The position numbers and the translations under genes were made by a program. Source: Paraburkholderia sp. BL21I4N1 (GTDB lineage Bacteria; Pseudomonadota; Gammaproteobacteria; Burkholderiales; Burkholderiaceae). From it: a stretch of 64,000 bases of DNA. A model generated the notes under the pieces. That model ran no database searches. It saw nothing but the letters and a program-made list of their open reading frames with translations, and was not told the origin of the DNA. Positions 1 to 8,796 of this stretch are shown in pieces. Location: the NCBI RefSeq assembly GCF_002973525.1, contig NZ_PVEN01000006.1, positions 405,485-469,484 on the forward strand, read 5' to 3'. Each line of letters begins with the position of its first letter. Positions within the stretch are counted from its first letter, which is position 1.

Positions 1-58
1 GCCTCGCGATCGCGCGTTTCGTTTGCGCCCGGTGTGCCCGCCGCACACGACTTGAGCG

Positions 59-1045
59 CTACATCGTCGCGAGTACGGCACCCCAGGTGAAGCCGCCGCC
101 CACCGCGTTCATCAGGACGTGCTGGCCGGCACGGATGCGGCCGTCCCGCACGCCCGTGTCGAATGCGAGCGGGATCGATGCCGCGGAGGTGTTGCCGTGC
201 TGGTCCACCGTGACGAGCACCCGTTCGTCGGGAATACGCAGCCGCTTCGCGGTGCCATGAATAATGCGGATGTTGGCTTGATGTGGAATCAGCCAGCTAA
301 GCTCGTCCACGGTGATCGACGCGAGAGCGAGCGTGTCGCGCGCCACCTGTTCGAGCACTTCGATACCGAGCTTGAACACGGTGCGGCCATCCATGTGCAG
401 AAAGGGCGCATCGATCAGCGCACCGTTGCGAAGACTGCCGGGTATGCACAAAATGTCAGCCTGCCGGCCGTCGGCCTGCATCTTCGCCGAGCGAATCCCG
501 GGCTCTCGCGAAGCCGACAGCACGAAGGCGCCGGCGCCATCGCCGAACAGCACGCAAGTACTGCGGTCGTTGAAATCGAGCAGCCGCGAGAACACTTCCG
601 CGCCGATCACCAGTGCGTTGCGGTGCATGCCGGTGCGGATCAAACTGTCCGCGATCGACAGCGCGTAGACGAAGCCGCTGCATACCGCCGACACGTCGAA
701 TGCAGCACCGCCGTTGGTTATGCCGAGTTTTTTCTGGACGATGCACGCGGTACTCGGAAAGCCGCCCAGATGATCCGGCGTGGAGGTCGCGACAATGACG
801 AGATCGATCTCGTCGGCGCGCAGCCCCGCCATCTCCAGCGCCTGCTGCGCGGCGCGAGTGGCCAGGTCGCTGGTCATGGTGTCGGCGTCGGCATAGTGGC
901 GCGCCGAAATGCCGCTGCGCGACACGATCCACTCGTCCGATGTCTCGATACCGCGTTGCGCGAGCATCTCGGTGATGTCGTGATTGGTCAGCCGGCGCGG
1001 CGGAAGGCAGCGTCCGGTTCCGGTGATTCTGCTGTGCAAAGTCAT
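59..1045 (-). CDS. beta-ketoacyl-ACP synthase III (FabH-like)
   Basis: About 328 residues, the usual length of a FabH-type condensing enzyme. The catalytic triad is complete: Cys in AVCSGF, His in PHQAN and Asn in GNTSAAS, followed by the C-terminal glycine-rich NAVGGGFTWG. FabH proteins condense an acyl-CoA with malonyl-ACP to start fatty acid or polyketide-like chains. I chose the ATG at 1045 because family members begin close to SRITGTG; an in-frame TTG at 1063 with AGAGGG upstream is possible. Its same-strand neighbours are an O-methyltransferase and an aromatic monooxygenase, with no fab genes, so a role in a specialised product is more likely than housekeeping fatty acid synthesis. That role is inference. 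Confidence 0.85.
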   Translation of the reverse strand: MTLHSRITGTGRCLPPRRLTNHDITEMLAQRGIETSDEWIVSRSGISARHYADADTMTSDLATRAAQQALEMAGLRADEIDLVIVATSTPDHLGGFPSTACIVQKKLGITNGGAAFDVSAVCSGFVYALSIADSLIRTGMHRNALVIGAEVFSRLLDFNDRSTCVLFGDGAGAFVLSASREPGIRSAKMQADGRQADILCIPGSLRNGALIDAPFLHMDGRTVFKLGIEVLEQVARDTLALASITVDELSWLIPHQANIRIIHGTAKRLRIPDERVLVTVDQHGNTSAASIPLAFDTGVRDGRIRAGQHVLMNAVGGGFTWGAVLATM

Positions 1046-1271
1046 ATTGAATGCGCTCGACAAAGTGGCGATCCACCCTCTGCTCCTGCTGCGGAACGGA
1101 GGGCGGCCAGATCCGCGCGCCGGCCGTGGAACGCACGATAGCTGCCGGCAAAGCGGTGCTGCATTGTTATGTGAGCGCCATGATCAAGCAACTTCCAATG
1201 CCATGCGCATAGCGTCGGCCGGCAGTTTCACTAACGGCCGACGCGGGCGCGCCGGGCGACATCGAATCGAA

Positions 1272-1988
1272 CTAGGCAGCAACGACCGTAAATTCAACCC
1301 CGGACTCAAAGCCCAGTGTCGTGGTCGAAAAGCGCGGATTGCCTTCAAGATACTGCTTGTAGTACCAAACGGCGTCCTCGGCGGTGTACATGTTGTCGGC
1401 GAGAACGATCGAGCCCGGACGCAGCAGACGCTCGATGTCCCGGAACAGATCCAGATACGCGTCGGCCCACACGTCCATGAACACCATGTCGAACGGTCCG
1501 TCCAGTTCGGCAACGGTCTGGAATACGTCGCCTTCTCTCAGATCGACGTAAGCGTCCACACCCGCCGCTCTCACGTGGTCCCGAAGCTGTGCGCACTTCC
1601 CAGGATCAAGTTCGGTCGCGACGACAACGCCGCGGCCTATCCTGCGAAGGGCGTCGGCGAGATACAGCGTGGACACGCCACAGGAACTGCCGAGTTCGAG
1701 AATTCGAGCCGGCCTGTGCGCAAGCACCATGTTGCGTAAAAACTCCCCCATTGCCGGGCTAATCGCTAACGACAGCGCAGCGCCTGGGGAGGATTCGAAG
1801 TCTTCGGTAGTCAGGCCATGCGACTCGAGAAATCGTCCGCGCAATCGAGGGGCGAGCATGTCGTATTCGTCGGCGAGTGCCATGAACTCCTCACTCGATC
1901 CGTGGAACTGCGACCGCGCGCGGGCCATGATTTCTGTCAGGCTCTGTTCGTGAAGTCGCTGCAGAAGCGCCGTGGTGGTTGACGTCAT
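1272..1988 (-). CDS. class I SAM-dependent O-methyltransferase
   Basis: 238 residues. The SAM-binding motif I is visible as LELGSSCGVSTLYLA near residue 97, with the acidic residue closing strand 2 in ATELDP, and the later MDVWAD and LADNMY segments typical of the cation-dependent O-methyltransferase family (caffeoyl-CoA OMT/COMT-like). The ATG at 1988 follows a strong AAGGAGAACCT ribosome site. It lies between a FabH-like gene and an FAD monooxygenase on the same strand, with gaps of about 130-230 nt, so it may act on a hydroxylated aromatic or polyketide-like product. The substrate cannot be deduced from sequence. Confidence 0.82.
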   Translation of the reverse strand: MTSTTTALLQRLHEQSLTEIMARARSQFHGSSEEFMALADEYDMLAPRLRGRFLESHGLTTEDFESSPGAALSLAISPAMGEFLRNMVLAHRPARILELGSSCGVSTLYLADALRRIGRGVVVATELDPGKCAQLRDHVRAAGVDAYVDLREGDVFQTVAELDGPFDMVFMDVWADAYLDLFRDIERLLRPGSIVLADNMYTAEDAVWYYKQYLEGNPRFSTTTLGFESGVEFTVVAA

Positions 1989-2116
1989 AGGTTCTCCTTG
2001 GGCTCAATCTCGCGGATGAAGTATCCGGACCCTGGGGAGACGTTTCAGAAGCGCGAATATTTTGGCTGACTTCGAAAAATTTTTGCTTCAGCGGCGGTGC
2101 GTTTCCTCAGGTGGAC

Positions 2117-3649
2117 TCACGCCTCCGCGGGTTCACCAAACCATCGCGACACCGCCTGAGCGACCTCGTCATGATCCGTAGTAGCCTCACCGACCCACGC
2201 GACGAAACCGTCAGGACGCACGAGTACCGCACTCAAGCCGAGCCGATCGTTGACGTCGCTGCCGACGTACGCAATCCGGCCACCCCAGCGGCTCGCCAGT
2301 GCCTGAAGCGCCGGACGCGACTCAAAGTCCAGCAACAGGCCGCCGCCACTCACGAGAAGCTGGCCGAGCGTCGTCCCGTCGATCAACTCGAAATCGGGCG
2401 CGCTGCGGCCCACGAGCGGATGATTACCGCCGAGGTCGTAGCGCAGCGCCGTGCCCCAAACGCGCTCGGCGAAGTAGGTCGCGCCATCGCGCGTGTCGAT
2501 GAGATCGCGAATGATGGCTTCGAGCGCGCGCGAACTGCGGCTCGGCCGCATGAGCGCAACCTGGGCGCGCGACCAGTCGAGAACCTGCGCGCCCACCGGA
2601 TGCCTTTCATTCGTATAACTGTCGAGCAGACCCGCCGGCGCGTCGCCGCGAAGCGTAGCGGCAAGCTTCCACGCAAGGTTCATCGCGTCGCCGAGACCGA
2701 GGTTGAGGCCCTGCCCGCCTAACGGCGAATGGATATGCGCGGCATCGCCCGCGAGCAACACGCGCCCTTTGCGGTAAGTTGTGGCGTGATAGGCGCGATC
2801 GGTCCAGGTCGTGGCGAGTTGGAGCGCGGTCACGGTGACATCCGTGCTGGAGACCCGGCGCAACACCGTCTGCACCTGATCGAGCGTAATCAGCTCGGTG
2901 CGATGAAAAGCGCCGCCGTCGAAATCGACCATCGCAATGGTGCCGGGCTTCTGATAGGTGTACATGCCCGCCGGCGTGTAGTGACGGCCTGCCTTGAGCT
3001 GATCCGGATCGGCCATCTCGACCTGAACGGAATAACCGGTGAATTCTGGATCAGTGCCGACGAACTCAAACCCACCCACCTTGCGCACGGCGCTGCGGCC
3101 GCCGTCACAACCCACGAGCCATCGTCCGTGAAAAACTTCGCTGCCCGCGCGAACGGTCACGCCTTCTTCCGACTGCTCGAAACCGTCGACGCCGACACCG
3201 CGTCTGATCTCCGCCCCCAACGCGGTGGCGCGGGTGGACAGCACGGATTCGAGGTACGCCATCTCCACCGCCGTGCTGGTGCCTGCCGGCGTTGGCAGAC
3301 GGTACTGCCACGTCGACGTGTCGATGTTGTCGTGAAAGAACTGAATGCCCGCGAAATGTCCGCCGGGCCGGCGCGCCTGTTGCGCCCAATGCGCGGCATT
3401 CGGCACGCTGCTGCCCGCGCTATCTTTCGCGCGCTGCGGCGCTTCAATGTCGTTCAGTAAGCCGCGCCGATAGAAGGCGTCGAGCGTGGGCGCCGACAGG
3501 CCGCGCAATCCGAACGGCAACCGCTTCAACGGAGAGGCTGGGTTTTCGGCCTGCTCCAGCACTAACACCGAGAGACCGGCAAGGCGTAACTCACAGGCCA
3601 GAAAACAGCCGACGGGGCCGGCACCGGCAATCACTACATCATGGATCAA
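2117..3649 (-). CDS. FAD-dependent aromatic monooxygenase
   Basis: 510 residues with the layout of class A flavoprotein hydroxylases (PheA/MhpA/RdmE-like). The N-terminal Rossmann motif is GAGPVGCFLACEL, the second FAD/NADPH motif is LVGCDGGRSAVRK, and the GD motif is LLAGDAAHIHSPLGGQGLN. The C-terminal ~100 residues (from GRSAPDFEL) look like the thioredoxin-like domain of polyketide hydroxylases. The start is a TTG preceded at 8 nt by GAGGAG. Such enzymes hydroxylate phenolic or polyketide rings using NAD(P)H and O2. It heads a minus-strand group with the methyltransferase and the FabH-like gene. Confidence 0.85.
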   Translation of the reverse strand: MIHDVVIAGAGPVGCFLACELRLAGLSVLVLEQAENPASPLKRLPFGLRGLSAPTLDAFYRRGLLNDIEAPQRAKDSAGSSVPNAAHWAQQARRPGGHFAGIQFFHDNIDTSTWQYRLPTPAGTSTAVEMAYLESVLSTRATALGAEIRRGVGVDGFEQSEEGVTVRAGSEVFHGRWLVGCDGGRSAVRKVGGFEFVGTDPEFTGYSVQVEMADPDQLKAGRHYTPAGMYTYQKPGTIAMVDFDGGAFHRTELITLDQVQTVLRRVSSTDVTVTALQLATTWTDRAYHATTYRKGRVLLAGDAAHIHSPLGGQGLNLGLGDAMNLAWKLAATLRGDAPAGLLDSYTNERHPVGAQVLDWSRAQVALMRPSRSSRALEAIIRDLIDTRDGATYFAERVWGTALRYDLGGNHPLVGRSAPDFELIDGTTLGQLLVSGGGLLLDFESRPALQALASRWGGRIAYVGSDVNDRLGLSAVLVRPDGFVAWVGEATTDHDEVAQAVSRWFGEPAEA

Positions 3650-3703
3650 CGTACAAACTCCTCAAGCGCGCTGGCCGCCACCGTGACCGTCGCATCGTCA
3701 TGA

Positions 3704-3729
3704 CAAAACCGCCCGGCCAGCGGCCGGGC
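3704..3729 (-). terminator. Rho-independent terminator
   Basis: A perfect 8-bp GC stem (GCCCGGCC / GGCCGGGC) with a 3-nt loop is followed on the minus strand by GGTTTTG. It lies about 20 nt beyond the stop codon of the YWTD-propeller gene and so separates that gene from the monooxygenase downstream. Confidence 0.7.
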
Positions 3730-3747
3730 AGTCTTGACGGATTCAAC

Positions 3748-4680
3748 CTAGATTTCAGCGTAATCGATACCCGTGAGCGGGCCCAGATGAGCCACCGTGG
3801 TGAAGTGCGACTCCTCGTTCGTGTCGATATCCAGCTCGCGCACATTGCCGCCCAGATCGGTCACGAATGCGCGCCGCCCCTGCGGGTCCAGCGATACGCC
3901 GATACCTTCTTTCAACTCGCGGGCCAGGACTTCGCGATCGACCAATCCCGCCGCCGTGATTTTCGCGCGATTGAGCGTATTGCCGTCGTGCGTATCGTCG
4001 CCGCGGTCGGTCCAATAAAGCACGCCGTCGTGGTGATCGAGATCGAGATCGATCGGCTCGGGCAGATCGGCTAGCAAACATTCGACATCCGGACGCTGAT
4101 CGGGTCGCGCGCCGGCAGGCAGTTCGATGCCCGCTCTGAAGATGCGGCCCTTGCCTGCATCCGGCGGTCCCTTCTGCGTCCAATAGACATGCCCGTTGGC
4201 CTTGTCCAGGACGATGCCGACACAATGGCGGGTTGCGTCGGCCGTGTCGTCGGGGAAATTCCCCGTGCGCACGAGTTCCGTCACCTCCGTCCCATCCAGC
4301 CGCGCGCGCATCACGCGCATGCCTTCGCGATCGCACCAGTACAGGTGGCCACTTTCCTTGTCGAGCACGAGTTCTTTCGGTGTGCCGGCCTGCCCGGACG
4401 GCACCAGCACGCGATGCTCGCTGCCGTCGAGCTTTGCGCTTTCGATCGTGCCGTCGTTCGGCGGCACCGCGCCGGAAGCCGGATCGCCGTCGATCAGATG
4501 GATGCCGGTTCCCATATTGGTCCAGTAGACCACCTGGTCTTCGGCATCGACCTTGATGCCGTCGGGTGTGCGCGTCAGGTTCGCGAGAACGACTTCGTGC
4601 GAACCGTCAGGCGACAAAGCGATGATCGCAGGCGGACGTGCCTGCAGGACATACAGCGTACCGCCGTTCTTCGTAGCCAC
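3748..4680 (-). CDS. YWTD-type beta-propeller protein
   Basis: 310 residues from a GTG start. Repeated blades carry the LDL-receptor class B signature: VYWTNMG, LYWCDREG, VYWTQKG and LYWTDRG. These form a six-bladed propeller resembling NHL/SMP-30 repeat proteins. I chose GTG at 4680 because GGAGGG sits 8 nt upstream; an ATG at 4719 lacks a site. No signal peptide is visible, so it is probably cytoplasmic. It follows a LysR gene on the same strand after about 95 nt. Bacterial relatives have no agreed function, so I assign none. Confidence 0.75.
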   Translation of the reverse strand: MATKNGGTLYVLQARPPAIIALSPDGSHEVVLANLTRTPDGIKVDAEDQVVYWTNMGTGIHLIDGDPASGAVPPNDGTIESAKLDGSEHRVLVPSGQAGTPKELVLDKESGHLYWCDREGMRVMRARLDGTEVTELVRTGNFPDDTADATRHCVGIVLDKANGHVYWTQKGPPDAGKGRIFRAGIELPAGARPDQRPDVECLLADLPEPIDLDLDHHDGVLYWTDRGDDTHDGNTLNRAKITAAGLVDREVLARELKEGIGVSLDPQGRRAFVTDLGGNVRELDIDTNEESHFTTVAHLGPLTGIDYAEI

Positions 4681-4775
4681 AGTAAGTACCCTCCATCTGG
4701 TCACTGAAAACGTTGCCATCAAGCCGGAATCGATCCGTCAGCTCGCTGCTGCTGGATCGCTTGCGAAAGACTACC

Positions 4776-5783
4776 TTAGGTTGCCGGCTTCTGCGCTGAA
4801 CGGTGGCTTGATTGGCGGGCACGCGGTGTCGGCGGGTTCTCACTCTTCCCCGGCGTGGCACTCGCCCACTCTTCATCATCGCGATCCCAGGGAGGGACGC
4901 CGCCAAACGCTTCGACCAGATAGTCGATCATGACGCGCACTCTCGCGCTCATGTGCCGACGACTCGGGTACAGGGCGAGTATGTCGATCTCGGGCAGACG
5001 ATACTCAGGCAACACGTGAACGAGTTTGCCGGTACGCAGATCGTTGCCGATCAGGAAGGTGGGTTGCCAGATCACGCCTTGCCCGGCGAGCGCGGCGGCG
5101 CGCGCGGTATCGCCGTTGTTGGTATGCATATGACAGTCGACCCTCACCGCATGCGTCTTGCCGTGACCGTCGATCAATTGCCACTCGTCGCCGGTGGCCG
5201 CATAGGTGTAGCCGATACAGCGATGTACGGTCAGATCCGTGGGCGCGCCCGGATACCCGGCGCGTGCCAGATAGTCCGGCGACGCGCACAGAATGTTTTG
5301 CGACGTCGCCAGCTTGCGCGCCGCGTGGCTGGCCGAGCCGGCGCGTGAAATGCGAATCGCGAGATCGTAGCCTTCATCGACGATATCGACCACGCGGTCG
5401 ATCAACGCCACGTCGAGTTCAATGCCAGGATGCCTGCGCATGAACGCCGGCCACAGCGGCGCGAGATACCGAATGCCGAAGCTCACCGGCGCATTGATGC
5501 GCAGCCGTCCACGCGGCTCGACCGACGCGGACGATACCAGCCCCTCCGTGTCCGCGACATCGTCGAGAATGGACTTGCAGCGGGCGTAAAGCGTCTCGCC
5601 GCCATCGGTAAGAGAAAGCGTACGTGACGTGCGATTCAGCAAACGCGTGCCCAGATGCGCTTCCAGTTCGTTCACGTAACGGGTGACGTTGGCGGGCGAC
5701 GTGCCGAGTGCTTCCGCTGCGCGCGCAAAGCCGCCTCGACTCACTACCGTGACGAAGACCTCGAAAGCGCGTAGGCGGTCCAT
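4776..5783 (-). CDS. LysR-family regulator
   Basis: 335 residues. The N-terminal winged helix begins MDRLRAFEVF and contains the FARAAEALGTSPANVTRYVNELE helix-turn-helix, followed by a LysR substrate-binding domain. The N-terminal layout matches the AaeR/CrgA-like group. The start at 5783 is chosen because GGAGAAA precedes it and because family members start at MDRL; two upstream ATGs at 5795 and 5798 are alternatives. The last ~40 residues are a polar, low-complexity tail. It is divergent from the SDR gene at 5921, which is its likely target by the usual LysR arrangement. Confidence 0.88.
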   Translation of the reverse strand: MDRLRAFEVFVTVVSRGGFARAAEALGTSPANVTRYVNELEAHLGTRLLNRTSRTLSLTDGGETLYARCKSILDDVADTEGLVSSASVEPRGRLRINAPVSFGIRYLAPLWPAFMRRHPGIELDVALIDRVVDIVDEGYDLAIRISRAGSASHAARKLATSQNILCASPDYLARAGYPGAPTDLTVHRCIGYTYAATGDEWQLIDGHGKTHAVRVDCHMHTNNGDTARAAALAGQGVIWQPTFLIGNDLRTGKLVHVLPEYRLPEIDILALYPSRRHMSARVRVMIDYLVEAFGGVPPWDRDDEEWASATPGKSENPPTPRARQSSHRSAQKPAT

Positions 5784-5920
5784 ATCTTTCTCCATCATTC
5801 ACAAAAACTGAACGATAGAACCATGTTTTAGGTCTTTCGGCAATCAGAACTGAAGCCTATATTTCTTTCACGGCCAAGGCATCGGGCACTGGCCAACGCA
5901 AAACACACCGGAGAATAAAC

Positions 5921-6685
5921 ATGCAACGCTTGACAGGAAAAGTCGCCATCGTCACGGGCGCCAGCTCAGGAATTGGCCGTGCCACGGCAAAGCTGTTCGC
6001 GAAGGAAGGCGCCAAGGTCGTCATCGCGGCGCGTCGTGAGACGGAACTCGAAGCGCTGGTTGCGGAGATCGTCGGCGAAGGCGGCGAAGCGGCGTATCTG
6101 GCCGGCGACGTGCAATCGGAAGACTTCGCGAAGGCACTCGTCGCATTCACCGTGAGCCGTTTCGGGCGTCTGGATATCGCCTACAACAACGCCGGCACGC
6201 TCGGCGAGATGGGCCCCACCACGGGCATTTCCGAAGCCGGCTGGAATGCCGCGCTGGCAACCAATCTGACCAGCGCTTTCCTGGGCGCGAAGCATCAGAT
6301 TCCCGAAATGTTGAAGCAAGGTGGCGGCTCAATCATCTTCACGTCGACATTCGTCGGTTACTCGTTCGCCTTTCCCGGCACCGCGGCCTACGCGGCGAGC
6401 AAGGCTGGGCTGATCGGCCTGACCCAGGCCCTCGCCGCCGAGTACGGCGCGCAAGGCGTGCGCGTCAATGCGGTATTGCCGGGCGCCGTGGACACGGAGA
6501 TGTATCGCGGCATGAACGACAGCCACGAATCGCAGGCTTTCGTGACCGGACTGCATGCGCTCAAGCGGGTGGCGAAGCCGGAAGAACTGGCGCGCTCGGT
6601 CCTTTATCTCGCGTCGGACGACTCGTCTTTCGTGACCGGCACGGCTTCACTGGTCGATGGCGGCGCATCGATTACGCGGACCTGA
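5921..6685 (+). CDS. short-chain dehydrogenase/reductase
   Basis: 254 residues, a classical SDR. The cofactor motif TGASSGIG is near residue 12, the structural NNAG is in YNNAGTLGEMG, and the catalytic Tyr-Lys pair is in AAYAASKAG. The C-terminal VDGGASI is typical of FabG-like enzymes. The arginine-rich stretch after the second strand (AARRETE) suggests NADP(H) preference, which is inference. The ribosome site GGAGAATAAAC precedes the ATG. It is transcribed away from the LysR gene and probably controlled by it. Confidence 0.85.
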   Translation: MQRLTGKVAIVTGASSGIGRATAKLFAKEGAKVVIAARRETELEALVAEIVGEGGEAAYLAGDVQSEDFAKALVAFTVSRFGRLDIAYNNAGTLGEMGPTTGISEAGWNAALATNLTSAFLGAKHQIPEMLKQGGGSIIFTSTFVGYSFAFPGTAAYAASKAGLIGLTQALAAEYGAQGVRVNAVLPGAVDTEMYRGMNDSHESQAFVTGLHALKRVAKPEELARSVLYLASDDSSFVTGTASLVDGGASITRT

Positions 6686-6689
6686 ACAA

Positions 6690-6728
6690 GGCGCTCGCGC
6701 ACAAGGTGACCGGACCCGCGCGAGCGTC
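6690..6728. terminator. hairpin between convergent genes
   Basis: An 8-bp inverted repeat (GCTCGCGC / GCGCGAGC) lies between the convergent 3' ends of the SDR and the ammonium transporter. There is no clear T-run on either side, so it may be a weak or factor-assisted terminator. Confidence 0.35.
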
Positions 6729-6759
6729 AAGGAAGTCGCCTCTCCGTTCCGGCGGAACC

Positions 6760-7998
6760 TTAGTCGAGATAGGCGGCTTCGCCGTGCAATTCGGTATCGA
6801 GTCCGCGCTCCTCGGCAGCGGCGTGGACCTTGACCGGCGTTGCGCGATCGATCAGCCACAACATGGCCCAGGTAAACGCGAACGCCCAGACACCGGATAC
6901 GACCACCGCCACGCACTGTTTGAAGAAGAAATCCACGCCGCCGAGCAGAAGCCCGTCGGCGCCGTTCGGATTCCACGCCTTCGACGCGAAGATCCCCAGC
7001 ATGATCGTGCCGATCAAGCCGCCAACGCCGTGTACGCCCCACACGTCGAGTGCGTCGTCGAGGCCGAGGCGGTTTTTCAGGGCAACGGCGTAATAGCAGA
7101 CCAGACCCGCGGTAATCCCGATGATAGACGCCGTGCCGAGCGACACATAGCCGGCTGCGGGCGTGATCGTCGCCAGGCCCGCCACCGAGCCTGTCAGCAA
7201 GCCGATGAACTTCGGTTGCCGGGCATTCAGCCATTCGATCACCAGCCAGGTAATGGCGGCAAACGACGCGGCGACGTCGGTATTGAGAAACGACGACGCC
7301 GTGATCGCATCGACACGAAGTTCCGAACCGGCGTTGAAGCCATACCAGCCGAACCACAGGAGGCCCGTGCCCAATGCAATGAGCGGCACGTTATGGGGTT
7401 TGTGCGTCATCACGTGGCGACGGCCCACGTAGAGCACCGAAGCCAGCGCCGCAAAGCCGGCGGTGTTGTGCACCACGATACCGCCCGCGTAGTCGAGTAC
7501 GCCCCACTTCGCGAACAGGCCATCCGGACTCCAGACCATGTGCACGAACGGAAAGTACACCAGCACGAGCCAACCGGTGAGGAACAGGAAATAGGCCTTG
7601 AAGGTCACGCGGTTGGTAAATGCGCCGGTAATCAGAGCGGGGGTGATGATGGCGAACATCATCTGATAGGCGACGTGAACCACGAGCGGGATACCGGCGT
7701 CGTTGCCCGTGTACATGGTCTGCAAGGTCACGCCGCGCAGGAACGCGTAATAGGTCGGATCGCCGATGATGCCGTGCCAGCTCGGTCCAAAGCACATGGA
7801 GTAGCCGAACGCGAACCAGAGCACGGTTGTCCATGCGAGCGAGATGAAGCTCTGCATCATGATCGACAGCACGTTCTTGCGCTCGACCAGGCCGCCATAG
7901 AAGAACGCGAGCCCTGGCGTCATCAACATGACCAAACTCGCGCAGAGCAGCATGAATGCAGTATTGCCGACATTGATCGGCATCGTTCCGGAAAGCAC
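6760..7998 (-). CDS. amtB: ammonium transporter (AmtB family)
   Basis: 412 residues with about 11 membrane segments. The Amt pore histidines are in YAGGIVVHNTAG and WGVHGVGG, matching His168 and His318 of E. coli AmtB, and the N-terminal membrane signature LAFFYGGLV is present. The protein conducts ammonium/ammonia across the inner membrane. I chose GTG at 7998 because AAGGAG lies 7 nt upstream; an ATG at 7983 is the alternative. No glnK gene is adjacent, unlike the usual glnK-amtB pair, so this may be an extra Amt paralogue. Confidence 0.9.
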   Translation of the reverse strand: MLSGTMPINVGNTAFMLLCASLVMLMTPGLAFFYGGLVERKNVLSIMMQSFISLAWTTVLWFAFGYSMCFGPSWHGIIGDPTYYAFLRGVTLQTMYTGNDAGIPLVVHVAYQMMFAIITPALITGAFTNRVTFKAYFLFLTGWLVLVYFPFVHMVWSPDGLFAKWGVLDYAGGIVVHNTAGFAALASVLYVGRRHVMTHKPHNVPLIALGTGLLWFGWYGFNAGSELRVDAITASSFLNTDVAASFAAITWLVIEWLNARQPKFIGLLTGSVAGLATITPAAGYVSLGTASIIGITAGLVCYYAVALKNRLGLDDALDVWGVHGVGGLIGTIMLGIFASKAWNPNGADGLLLGGVDFFFKQCVAVVVSGVWAFAFTWAMLWLIDRATPVKVHAAAEERGLDTELHGEAAYLD

Positions 7999-8418
7999 TG
8001 ATCGTCTCCTTGATTGTCGTTGCGACGGCGGACCGGATCGTGGGCCGCCACTGCACCTTTCGCTGCGACGCCGAGCGTTCGTCATCGGGCGCTAACGGCT
8101 GCCGAAAAATATTCCCGCATGAGTCGAGGCGCAATACGCGTGAGCGCTATAGTGGGATTCGCGTGAAGGTTATGGCGACCGCCCGACAAGACGCCGCGAG
8201 ATTGGCGCGCGGGTAAACGACGAGCCGGAACGACTTCGAATAAAGCGCGTTGAAAGGCGTTATTCGAAGGGGCGTAAGGGAAAGGAATGATCGCGCGTAA
8301 TCTTCAGATCGTGCGCAACGACAGCACGGCCACCGGACGGGCAGTTCCTGCCAATCGTTGCACGGTGTTTATCGGCGATGTTCTGGCGAGCGCCACGCAT
8401 TGCCACTGGACCAAAGTC
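7999..8418. other. 420-nt intergenic region with a long inverted repeat
   Basis: This gap holds the amtB promoter side and the region before the small BON lipoprotein. I see no convincing gene. An ATG at 8287 with AGGGAAAGGA upstream is in frame with the lipoprotein but would bury its lipobox 60 residues inside. A perfect 10-bp inverted repeat occupies 8234-8243 and 8260-8269. Confidence 0.4.
8234..8269. repeat. perfect 10-bp inverted repeat
   Basis: The arms CTTCGAATAA and TTATTCGAAG are separated by 16 nt. There is no T-run, so a protein-binding or mRNA-leader role is as likely as termination. Confidence 0.5.
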
Positions 8419-8778
8419 ATGATCCGCAAACCCGTACGCATTCCGTGGGTGGCTGTAGCAGCGGCGGCTTTGTCGGCTTGCGTGCAGACCGGTCCAACGT
8501 ACTCCGTGCCGGCGCCGCAGCAGGTGATCGGCGGCAATGACGCGGCACAGTCAGACGGCGACCGCGCTCTCTCGAAGGCCGTCCGGCTGGCGCTGGCTAG
8601 GGCGCCCGGTTTCAATGTGGCCGGTGTGTTTGTCCGTGCGCGCGACGGCGCGGTGTTCCTGAGCGGGACGGTGCATAGCGCCGATCAGATCCGCCAGGCC
8701 GAGCAGATTGCGCGGACCGTGCCGGGCGTCCTTGTCGTGTCGAACAAGCTGACGCTGTGGCACGGCGGAAATGGTTAG
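8419..8778 (+). CDS. BON-domain lipoprotein
   Basis: 119 residues. The N-terminus MIRKPVRIPW plus a hydrophobic stretch ends in the lipobox LSAC, so this is a predicted lipoprotein. The C-terminal two thirds (SKAVRLALARAPGF to VVSNKLTL) has the alternating pattern of a BON domain, including FLSGTVHSADQ and ARTVPGV. BON domains occur in OsmY-like and outer-membrane or periplasmic stress proteins and are thought to bind lipid surfaces. The ATG at 8419 is chosen so the lipobox is near the start. Exact function is unknown. Confidence 0.7.
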   Translation: MIRKPVRIPWVAVAAAALSACVQTGPTYSVPAPQQVIGGNDAAQSDGDRALSKAVRLALARAPGFNVAGVFVRARDGAVFLSGTVHSADQIRQAEQIARTVPGVLVVSNKLTLWHGGNG

Positions 8779-8796
8779 GCGCCAGCGTAGCGCTCT

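Noticed and set aside
1213..1243. 8-bp inverted repeat between the FabH-like and methyltransferase genes as a terminator
   Set aside because: The CGTCGGCC/GGCCGACG arms have a 15-nt loop and no T-run on the minus strand; too weak to call.
6706..8001. Long plus-strand open frame opposite amtB
   Set aside because: Antisense to a convincing 412-residue Amt protein with membrane segments and pore histidines; the frame is a charged, motif-free shadow.
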